Shown here piece by piece: positions 9,101 to 14,457 of a stretch of DNA of 24,503 nt. Source of the stretch: JAVVPL01 sp036655775. GTDB lineage: Bacteria > Bacteroidota > Bacteroidia > Bacteroidales > P3. Both the position numbers and the translations under genes were made by a program. The notes below the pieces were generated by a model. It searched no databases. It was not told the origin of the DNA and worked only from the letters and a program-made list of their open reading frames with translations. The DNA is taken from assembly GCA_036655775.1 (NCBI GenBank), contig JAVVPL010000020.1, forward strand, positions 1 through 24,503, read 5' to 3'. How positions within the stretch are numbered: position 1 is the stretch's first letter; every line of letters starts with the position of its first letter.

Positions 9101-10070
9101 CGATAAACTGCTGTATAGTTTTGCTTGGCAGCATATTTACCTCTACCGCATCTTGTATGCGTTTGCGTGTGCCTTGTGTATAATTGGCAGAGAGAAAATA
9201 ATAGGTATAATCATCATAATAATTTACCTGATGTGTAAAATTTGCTTCTTCGACTTTTTGATCCCATTGCCAAGTAGTCGCACTTTGCCCATAAAATAGA
9301 AGATAATCATTCGCATTAAATTGTCCATCCCCGCCATCATAGATTGCAATAGGAATTTCCATTAAATCATCATTGTATTTTTCATTTTTATTGTCGTTGG
9401 CAAGCATTCCTGCGGGATTGCCAAAAAGTGCAATTTGAGACGATTTAATTTCATCCTGCAAAATCCCATATTTTTTCATCTCTTGAAAAGTCAAACGATA
9501 AATTCCACTTTGCTGAATACGAAGTTTAAAAAAAGGAGCTTGAGCCAAAACTGATTCGTTTTTTGGAATTGACGAATTATTTTTGAAATTGAATATGGAA
9601 AGTGAATCTGTACTTTTAGTATTACTCAGTAATTTGAAAGTTGTTAACAGTTCGTAATTTCCCGTGCTTTGATTTTTACGAATTGGCAATATACAAGCTA
9701 TAGTTCGAAATTCATATCGATATTCTTGTATTTGACTCCGTATATTAAATTCGGGCGCAATTAAATCTTCATACATTTGCAAATACGCGGTTTCCTGAGG
9801 AGTAGCCTCTCGTACTTGCTCATTACTAAGATATACACTCACTTCTTTTTCAGTGGAGTATTCATTTAATGGGACTATATAACAAGGTAATTCCTTATAT
9901 TCATCCATCATCGCAAAATTCTCAAAAGCAATTCGTTCTTGTGTATCTGGAAGGAATGCTTTTAGTTCTGGATACCAACTAATACGATGTTCCGAGACTT
10001 TTAATTGAGCCTGAGATATAAAGCTAACAAGGCATAGAAGTATGATGAACACATTCTTTTTTGTATACAT
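6168..10070 (-). CDS. porU: Type IX secretion system sortase PorU (C25 gingipain-like peptidase)
   Basis: Cell-surface sortase of the type IX secretion system. In Porphyromonas PorU cleaves the C-terminal signal of T9SS cargo and attaches anionic lipopolysaccharide. The protein has 1300 residues from the ATG at 10070. An upstream TTG at 10079 would add three residues but is unlikely. A signal peptide (MYTKKNVFIILLCLVSFISQAQ) is followed by a long N-terminal beta region. The C25 catalytic domain spans about 550-930, with LLLFGDASYDVKN, the catalytic His in GYMGHSGWNAW (about 806), the catalytic Cys in SSSCTFSYFD (about 840) and RRFILLGDPALKV. An Ig-like region and a type-A T9SS C-terminal domain follow (FNAPNPANTETSFYFTH through MYFYTIKLYD). 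It is first in an operon with ribD and the yigZ-like gene. Its usual partner porV is not adjacent. Confidence 0.95.
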   Translation of the reverse strand: MYTKKNVFIILLCLVSFISQAQLKVSEHRISWYPELKAFLPDTQERIAFENFAMMDEYKELPCYIVPLNEYSTEKEVSVYLSNEQVREATPQETAYLQMYEDLIAPEFNIRSQIQEYRYEFRTIACILPIRKNQSTGNYELLTTFKLLSNTKSTDSLSIFNFKNNSSIPKNESVLAQAPFFKLRIQQSGIYRLTFQEMKKYGILQDEIKSSQIALFGNPAGMLANDNKNEKYNDDLMEIPIAIYDGGDGQFNANDYLLFYGQSATTWQWDQKVEEANFTHQVNYYDDYTYYFLSANYTQGTRKRIQDAVEVNMLPSKTIQQFIDYQYYEKDLFNPCNEGQNWVGEIFREQGAVHDFDFVFPDIILDSVIKINMALAASSASTFTLSSTQAFLAEDSMAANLNVQISLSENFCLATQSAQYRCKLRQNTPRFRLKYSKENAVISDGYLDYFNFQYYRKLKIAQGFLSFRSPEAIKNVVKFQIESLYGSVQVWKIDSLWNIENIKVTQKDKLYSFVRKDDHLAEFIAFDGNTFLSLKALDIQKIDTQNLHALNSIEYVIVAHPDFQKEAQELGELHRQNNVKTAVLLTTQVYNEFSAGIVDPSAIRRLMKMLYDKAQENKELTPPSYLLLFGDASYDVKNVLNKNSNFIPTFEPVSNGSGDGDVGDDDFAYLGTNESSANAMPDIAVGRLPVSSTEQAQNVLAKIKRYMHPYLYKEETMDQTSLNFGDWKNVITFISDDGERFDQRYEDSGQFASAIYKEEPQMNIKKIYSDAYQRYSTPKGATYPDARKALHEGMDKGALFVGYMGHSGWNAWSDEKILILEDIYKWKNSYAYPMMFSSSCTFSYFDQVAQISGGELCVLTPNGGAISMVAASRTANIGSIEKIQSDFVRYAIQKQEGIPPSIGDAYLYTKIQNMYSSARRFILLGDPALKVALPRYDIQTTHINGKDINQSLDSLKAFSKMEIEGAITLPDGSIHTHFNGVLQVQIYDKFTQECTRGNQNSKGGYNEKVPYVMQQNVIYKGQSSVKNGKFTFTFIVPKDIAYNYGFGKISYYAYSDSLGDASGYFNKIVVGGFDTEVVFDTTPPTVHLYIDDKSFTDGVRVGVQPTIKADIFDDYGINTTGSGIGHDMILTLDGNTKTNRIVNDLFKYDFGSYTRGSLAYSLPELSPGNHTLELKVWNIYNMSTLARLDFIVEDPSRFRIFGLFNAPNPANTETSFYFTHNTDKKLDRVQIEICGLHGNLVGRFEQKMDINSSYVIGPIRWECKNTSGQRLSRGMYFYTIKLYDVDGNMAKAGQKLIVVN

Positions 10071-10090
10071 TATTGACAATATTTTGTATA

Positions 10091-10121
10091 CAAATATACG
10101 AATATTTCTCGACTTTTACAA
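10091..10121 (-). promoter_or_regulatory. Predicted promoter of porU-ribD-yigZ
   Basis: On the minus strand a TATATTTG element (10091-10098) fits the Bacteroidota -7 consensus TAnnTTTG. A TTG lies 20 bp upstream (10119-10121), where the -33 element is expected. The porU ATG is only about 20 bp downstream of the -7 element, giving a very short leader. Confidence 0.6.
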
Positions 10122-10137
10122 CAATTTTATCGTAAAA

Positions 10138-10191
10138 CAAAGAGTTTACAAATTCAATTATAAATTTATAATTGAACTCGCAAACTCTTTG
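10138..10191 (-). terminator. Composite inverted repeat after the sigma-factor gene, likely terminator
   Basis: The outer arms CAAAGAGTTT (10138-10147) and AAACTCTTTG (10182-10191) enclose a perfect 24-bp AT-only-core palindrome (10153-10176, arms TTCAATTATAAA and its complement). Read leftwards it follows the sigma-factor stop within about 10 bp and runs into a T-rich stretch (TTTGTTTT). It probably separates the sigma-factor transcript from porU. The AT-rich inner stem is unusual for a simple terminator. Confidence 0.55.
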
Positions 10192-10199
10192 TCTCGTTT

Positions 10200-10802
10200 T
10201 TAAATGAAATCTAAAATGTCTTCTAATGAAAATCCTCTTGGCGCAGCCAATTCTCGTAAATTTTTCAAACCCAAACGACAGCGACCAGTCACTGTATTTT
10301 TATTGGTTTTTAATTGCTGAGCGATTTCTTCCATTGTGTAATTTTCAAAATAATGTAAACGTATCGCAATACGTTGTTTATCTGAAATCAAATGCAATAA
10401 ATAATCAATTTTTTCTTCTTTAGTTGCAATGGGTTGAATTCCGTAATTTAAAGGAATTTGCACAAACTCTTTATCCTCTACTAAACCCATAGCGAGTTCG
10501 GTAGCATGTAATTCGTGCAAACGAATTTTTCTACTTATGTTACGAAAATGATCATGCGCCTTAAACAACGCAATTTTTTTGAGCCAACAAATAAGTAAGC
10601 CCCTTTCTTCGTACACATGTTCTAAACTTTTTGTGTATGCACACAACAATGTATCCTGTGTAAGGTCATTACACAAATCCTTGTCTTTCAAAAAAGAATA
10701 CAAGTAAGCAAAAACTTTCTGACGATGCATCTCCGTCAAAATAATAGGTTGATGAATTGTTAAATTTGAATTTAACACAGAGGGTAATGGTTGATTTTTC
10801 AT
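10200..10802 (-). CDS. RNA polymerase sigma-70 family factor (ECF-like)
   Basis: A 200-residue sigma factor of the ECF size class. Region 2 covers about residues 25-95 (FAYLYSFLKDKDLCNDLTQD, then WLKKIALFKAHDHFRN), with the DLTQDTLL element that contacts core polymerase. Region 4 covers about 130-185 and contains the helix-turn-helix YTMEEIAQQLKTNKNTVTGR. The N-terminal 25 residues are a short extension. There is no anti-sigma factor gene on either side, which would be expected for a classical FecI- or RpoE-type pair. It lies 122 bp downstream of nrdJ with its own predicted promoter and a hairpin behind it, so it is probably a single-gene unit. The regulon cannot be predicted from this window. 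Confidence 0.88.
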   Translation of the reverse strand: MKNQPLPSVLNSNLTIHQPIILTEMHRQKVFAYLYSFLKDKDLCNDLTQDTLLCAYTKSLEHVYEERGLLICWLKKIALFKAHDHFRNISRKIRLHELHATELAMGLVEDKEFVQIPLNYGIQPIATKEEKIDYLLHLISDKQRIAIRLHYFENYTMEEIAQQLKTNKNTVTGRCRLGLKNLRELAAPRGFSLEDILDFI

Positions 10803-10861
10803 ACCTCTAAGTATTGGTTAGTAACTCATGTTAAAGAGTAAATAAAACTTACTCCAGGGGT

Positions 10862-10890
10862 CAAAGTTACATGTTTTTTTATAAATCCAA
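10862..10890 (-). promoter_or_regulatory. Predicted promoter of the sigma-factor gene
   Basis: Minus-strand TAACTTTG (10862-10869) matches TAnnTTTG, with TTGG (10887-10890) 17-18 bp upstream as the -33 element. The leader would be about 50 nt and contains a small hairpin (GAGTAA pairing with TTACTC near 10833-10852). Confidence 0.55.
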
Positions 10891-10924
10891 TAATTAAAGA
10901 TGTTAAAAATTGTTAAATCTTATA

Positions 10925-13618
10925 TTATCCACATTTAGAATACCCACATGCAGGACAAGACAAACAGCCTTCTTTATAAATCAACCCAGGTTCTCCACAT
11001 TCTGGACATTTTGTTTTTTCAGCAATAGTGCCATCTGGAATGTATTTTTTAATTGCTCTCACCACTCCATTTTTCCAAGTATTGATTTCTTCATCACCTA
11101 AACGCAAACCACTAATTAAATCCACAGTAAAAGGAATAGGGGTACCCTGACGTAAAATTCCAGAAATTAATTTGGCATAATTCCAAAAAGCTTCATCAAA
11201 AGTACGTGAAAGCCCTTGTATATATACTTTATATCCATCTTTGTCTTGATATTCAAAATCATAGCGAGCAGGAATATCCACCGATTCTTTGACACGAATT
11301 ACACTTCCTTTGGTAACGGATGGAGAAAGAGGGAAGTCTTCGGCTCGTCCTGTAAAAATTTCGTAAGGACGTCCTTGATAAAGTCCTACCACCGCAATCC
11401 ATTTTTCATACGCATTTTGGAAACGCACCACATCTGCCTCTAAACGTTTGGGTCGTATAGGTGCTTTATCTATACCTGCATTGGGTTTCTCTTTATTGGA
11501 GACTAGAACCCCATTGCGCGATCCTTCTCTATAAATAGTCATCCCTTTACAACCCGTTTCCCATGCAGTTTGATAAATTTTACTCACTAATTCTTCTTTC
11601 GTATCTTCTGGTATATTTACAGTTACACTAATGGAATGATCCACCCATTTTTGCACCGCTCCTTGCATTTTTACTTTGTTAAGCCAGTCTATATCATTGG
11701 ATGTTGCTTTATAATAAGGCGATTTAGCAATAATTTTTTGAAGTTCTATATCGTCTAAAGCTTTTACCTCTTCTACGTTATATTCTTGCACTTTCAACCA
11801 TTCTACAAATTTTGGATGAAAAACATTGTACTCTTCAAAGGTATCACCCAATTCATCGGTAAAAGATACTTTGACATTTTTATCATTGGGATTTACTTTT
11901 CGACGACGTTTGTAAGAAACCATAAATACGGGTTCGATACCCGAGGAAGTTTGCGTACAAATACTTACACTTCCCGTAGGCGCAATCGTCAACATGGCAA
12001 TATTCCGACGTCCATATTTTAACATTTCTTCATATACATGAGGAGCCGCTTGTTTGATTCTTTGTACAAATGGATTTGTTTCCTCACGCTCACTTCGATA
12101 AATAGGAAAAGCTCCTCGTTCTTTGGCCATAAGCACAGAAGAAGAGTAAGCCTCAACCGCTAAGGTTTTATGTACGTCTACTGAAAATTTAGTTGCTTCG
12201 GGCGTGCCATAACGAAGATTTAAAGCCGCCAACATATCCCCTTCTGCCGTAATTCCTAAACCCGTACGACGTCCTTCTAAACTTTTCATTTTGATATTTA
12301 ACCATAGATTACGTTCGGTACGTTTAATTTCTTCTTCTTCGGGATCGGAAGCAATTTTTTCTAAAATTTTATCTACATTTTCTAATTCCAAATCAATAAT
12401 ATCATCCATTAAACGTTGTGCAATTTGCACATGTTCTTTGAATAATTGGATATTGAATTTTGCAGTTGGAGTAAATGGATTTTCGACATAGCTATATAAA
12501 TTTAAAGCTAACAAACGACAACTATCGTAAGGACATAAAGGAATTTCGCCACAAGGATTGGTTGACACCGTTTTAAAACCCATATCGGCATAACAGTCGG
12601 GCACAGATTCCCGAATAATCGTATCCCAAAAAAGCACGCCAGGCTCAGCAGATTTCCACGCGTTATGAATAATTTTAGTCCACAAACGACGTGCATCTAC
12701 GGTTTTGGTAAAACTTGGATTTTTGGATTCGATTGGATATTGTTGCACAAATGGAATATCATTTTTAACCGCATTCATAAACTCATCCGTTAATTTGACG
12801 GAGACATTGGCTCCTGTAACCTTTCCTTCTTCCATTTTAGCATCTATAAAACGCTCTACATCAGGATGTTTAACACTGATACTTAACATCAAAGCCCCTC
12901 TACGTCCATCTTGAGCCACTTCACGCGTAGAATTGGAATAACGTTCCATAAAAGGAACAATGCCTGTTGAGGTAAGTGCACTATTTTTGACTGGACTTCC
13001 CCCTGGTCGAATGTGAGATAAATCATGCCCCACGCCACCTCTACGTTTCATCAATTGCACTTGTTCTTGATCTATCTTCATAATTCCACCATAGGAATCG
13101 GATTCTCCATTATTTCCAATCACAAAACAATTGGATAAAGAGGCTATTTGATATCGATTGCCAATACCTGCCATAGGACTACCTTGAGGAATAATATATT
13201 TAAAGTCTTTAAGTAAGGCAAATATTGTTTTTTCGTCCAATGGATTTGCATATTTTTTTTCAATACGAGCCAATTCTCTCGCAATTCGTATATGCATATC
13301 ATTGGGGGTCTTTTCATAAACATTGCCTATACTATCTTTGAGTGCATACTTATTCATCCAAACATTAGCGGCTAAGGCATCTCCCTTAAAATAAGCCGTT
13401 GCTTGTTCTAAAATTTCTTCTTGTGTATATCCTGCAGGAATATGACTTGTATTTTTCGCATTTTCCTCGGTTTTTAATTGTGGCATAGTGGGTTGTATAT
13501 TTTCTGTCTGTGAAACTAAATTGGGTTCTTCTCGCTTTTCCTGTAATTTTTCATATATGCTTGAAGCCATTTTAGGAGTAGTAACAACTTCAGATTCAGT
13601 GAATAAAGATGGATTCAT
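10925..13618 (-). CDS. nrdJ: Adenosylcobalamin-dependent (class II) ribonucleoside-diphosphate reductase
   Basis: This enzyme makes deoxyribonucleotides from ribonucleotides using a thiyl radical generated from adenosylcobalamin, so it works with or without oxygen. The 897 residues include SNCFVIGNNGE (Cys164), RRGGVGHDLSHIRPGGSPV, the radical-loop motif NPCGEIPLCPYDSC at 354-367 and the TIAPTGSVS loop. After the catalytic barrel comes a TSCPD-like C-terminal region and a terminal zinc-ribbon CPECGEPG...CLSCPACGYSKCG, typical of NrdJ. The first 55 residues are a polar extension without recognisable fold, and no ATP-cone is visible. The ATG at 13618 is preceded by 280 bp of leader DNA with inverted repeats. 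It is the only ribonucleotide reductase gene in the window, and no cobalamin riboswitch is evident. Confidence 0.95.
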   Translation of the reverse strand: MNPSLFTESEVVTTPKMASSIYEKLQEKREEPNLVSQTENIQPTMPQLKTEENAKNTSHIPAGYTQEEILEQATAYFKGDALAANVWMNKYALKDSIGNVYEKTPNDMHIRIARELARIEKKYANPLDEKTIFALLKDFKYIIPQGSPMAGIGNRYQIASLSNCFVIGNNGESDSYGGIMKIDQEQVQLMKRRGGVGHDLSHIRPGGSPVKNSALTSTGIVPFMERYSNSTREVAQDGRRGALMLSISVKHPDVERFIDAKMEEGKVTGANVSVKLTDEFMNAVKNDIPFVQQYPIESKNPSFTKTVDARRLWTKIIHNAWKSAEPGVLFWDTIIRESVPDCYADMGFKTVSTNPCGEIPLCPYDSCRLLALNLYSYVENPFTPTAKFNIQLFKEHVQIAQRLMDDIIDLELENVDKILEKIASDPEEEEIKRTERNLWLNIKMKSLEGRRTGLGITAEGDMLAALNLRYGTPEATKFSVDVHKTLAVEAYSSSVLMAKERGAFPIYRSEREETNPFVQRIKQAAPHVYEEMLKYGRRNIAMLTIAPTGSVSICTQTSSGIEPVFMVSYKRRRKVNPNDKNVKVSFTDELGDTFEEYNVFHPKFVEWLKVQEYNVEEVKALDDIELQKIIAKSPYYKATSNDIDWLNKVKMQGAVQKWVDHSISVTVNIPEDTKEELVSKIYQTAWETGCKGMTIYREGSRNGVLVSNKEKPNAGIDKAPIRPKRLEADVVRFQNAYEKWIAVVGLYQGRPYEIFTGRAEDFPLSPSVTKGSVIRVKESVDIPARYDFEYQDKDGYKVYIQGLSRTFDEAFWNYAKLISGILRQGTPIPFTVDLISGLRLGDEEINTWKNGVVRAIKKYIPDGTIAEKTKCPECGEPGLIYKEGCLSCPACGYSKCG

Positions 13619-13900
13619 ATAGCTCTATATTTTATATTATTACTTGTGGTGATTTGGAATTGCGAAGTTAATTTTTTTTTTTCAAAAAATAAGTCTTGTT
13701 TATCAACATTCGTTGTTTGTATTCGCGCTAAGCCTTGCTGTTATTATCGCAGCAAGATTTACTTGAACTTTTCAACAAAAAAACAATTCGATGTTGATAA
13801 CATTAACTAAAAAATGTAGTTGATTTTGAATCAAGGCTTGCCCTAAAAAAAATAAAGAAAAATCAAAGTATAGACTCCGAAATAAAAGGGACCTGCAATA
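13619..13900 (-). other. nrdJ upstream region with nested inverted repeats
   Basis: No gene is seen in the roughly 360 bp between nrdJ and rpsU. Beyond the rpsU terminator this part holds an inverted pair TTATCAACAT (13700-13709) and ATGTTGATAA (13791-13800). Inside them is a short hairpin CTTGCTG/CAGCAAG (13734-13740 with 13750-13756). A second pair AAGCCTTG (13730-13737) and CAAGGCTT (13832-13839) crosses the first, so the two structures are mutually exclusive. TTATCAACA resembles a DnaA box. I could not place a TAnnTTTG promoter here. Confidence 0.4.
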
Positions 13901-13901
13901 A

Positions 13902-13936
13902 AAAAGGGAAATTATCCTTCGGACAACTTCCCTTTT
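13902..13936 (-). terminator. Rho-independent terminator of rpsU
   Basis: A strong hairpin with arms AAAAGGGAA and TTCCCTTTT, further inner pairing of TTATCC with GGACAA (one mismatch) and a TTCG-type loop. It lies 43 bp after the rpsU stop and runs into a T tract on the minus strand. Confidence 0.85.
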
Positions 13937-13979
13937 AATTTGGTTACAAGTTTTAACACTTGCTTAGTACGTTTCTAAA

Positions 13980-14183
13980 TTACATCGACATTTTTTCAGC
14001 TTGCGTTTGTAAGCCTTGAACGTAAATTGCTTTTAGACGTTGTTCCCTAGCTAGAACAGATGGTTTTGTGAATTTTTGACGTTCTCTCAATTCTTTGATA
14101 ACGCCCGTTTTTTCAAATTTACGCTTTAATTTTTTTAAAGCGCGTTCAATGTTTTCGCCTTCTTTAATAGGAACAATAATCAT
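13980..14183 (-). CDS. rpsU: 30S ribosomal protein bS21
   Basis: A small basic ribosomal protein of 67 residues, located near the anti-Shine-Dalgarno end of 16S rRNA. The sequence MIIVPIKEGENIERALKKLK and the following KFEKTGVIKELRERQKF are characteristic of bS21; the C-terminal helix is longer than in enterobacteria, as usual in Bacteroidota. It is transcribed alone, from a TACCTTTG promoter to a strong hairpin. It is the only gene in the window with a convincing Shine-Dalgarno region. In Bacteroidia, bS21 with bS18 and bS6 is known to occlude the anti-Shine-Dalgarno, and rpsU has been reported to use this for translational self-control; the site here fits that scheme. Confidence 0.95.
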   Translation of the reverse strand: MIIVPIKEGENIERALKKLKRKFEKTGVIKELRERQKFTKPSVLAREQRLKAIYVQGLQTQAEKMSM

Positions 14184-14191
14184 ACTAAATA

Positions 14192-14204
14192 CCTTTTCCT
14201 TTCT
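14192..14204 (-). promoter_or_regulatory. Extended Shine-Dalgarno of rpsU
   Basis: On the minus strand AGAAAGGAAAAGG ends 8 nt before the rpsU ATG. AGAAAGGA is complementary to the UCCUUUCU that ends typical 16S rRNA, and the second AAAGG has ideal spacing. Other genes here lack such sites, which points to a regulatory role in bS21 autocontrol. Confidence 0.6.
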
Positions 14205-14231
14205 GATTGATTAATAATATTATTTAACGAG

Positions 14232-14239
14232 CAAAGGTA
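14232..14239 (-). promoter_or_regulatory. Predicted -7 element of rpsU promoter
   Basis: Minus-strand TACCTTTG matches TAnnTTTG about 50 bp upstream of the rpsU start codon. The same 10-base core (GTACCTTTGC) recurs in front of the HYC_CC_PP-like gene at 18596-18605. The -33 region is A/T-rich without a clear TTTG. Confidence 0.65.
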
Positions 14240-14301
14240 CTAATTTTTTTTACAAAAAACCATTTTTTTGTAAAAAATTTCTTTTTTCAAAAAAATTATT
14301 A

Positions 14302-14309
14302 TATCTTTG
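14302..14309 (+). promoter_or_regulatory. Predicted -7 element of tRNA-Cys promoter
   Basis: TATCTTTG matches TAnnTTTG and lies 11 bp before the tRNA, so the primary transcript would have almost no leader. It is divergent from the rpsU promoter. Confidence 0.65.
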
Positions 14310-14320
14310 CACCTCTTTTG

Positions 14321-14391
14321 GGTTTCGTGGCCGAGAGGTTAGGCGCCGGTCTGCAAAACCGTTTACAGCGGTTCGAATCCGCTCGAAACCT
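14321..14391 (+). tRNA. tRNA-Cys (GCA)
   Basis: The cloverleaf is readable: acceptor GGTTTCG pairs with CGAAACC (14384-14390), the D-arm is GCC/GGC, the anticodon loop CTGCAAA has GCA at 14353-14355, and the T-arm AGCGG/CCGCT has loop TTCGAAT. The discriminator base is T, as required for tRNA-Cys. The lowest anticodon-stem pair is a C-T mismatch. CCA is not encoded. A36-A37-A38 in the loop is the usual recognition element for i6A/ms2i6A modification. Confidence 0.95.
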
Positions 14392-14444
14392 CAAGTAAAT
14401 GCAAAAAGGTCGCTTATAGCGACCTTTTTGCATTTACTTGAGGT
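14388..14444 (+). terminator. Perfect 27-bp hairpin including the 3' end of tRNA-Cys
   Basis: The arms 14388-14414 and 14418-14444 are exactly complementary over 27 bp with a 3-nt loop (TAT). The core AAAAAGGTCGC / GCGACCTTTTT has the form of a bidirectional terminator, but the pairing continues outward into the last four bases of the tRNA (ACCT). The hairpin ends 13 bp before the preferred miaB start codon. It may terminate the tRNA transcript, attenuate readthrough into miaB, or guide 3' processing. Confidence 0.7.
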
Positions 14445-14457
14445 CCATCCAATAGGA

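Noticed and set aside
8904..9299. A 131-codon open frame opposite porU
   Set aside because: It is antisense to a well-supported coding region, has low-complexity Ile-rich stretches and no recognisable motif.
10071..10079. TTG start for porU three codons upstream
   Set aside because: ATG 10070 gives a standard signal peptide and leaves room for a leader after the promoter.
13619..13979. A cobalamin riboswitch for nrdJ
   Set aside because: No B12-box core could be recognised on the minus strand; class II enzymes use B12 as cofactor but need no riboswitch.
14428..14457. TTG start for miaB at 14428
   Set aside because: It lies within the hairpin arm and adds residues not typical of MiaB; ATG 14458 or 14488 is more plausible.
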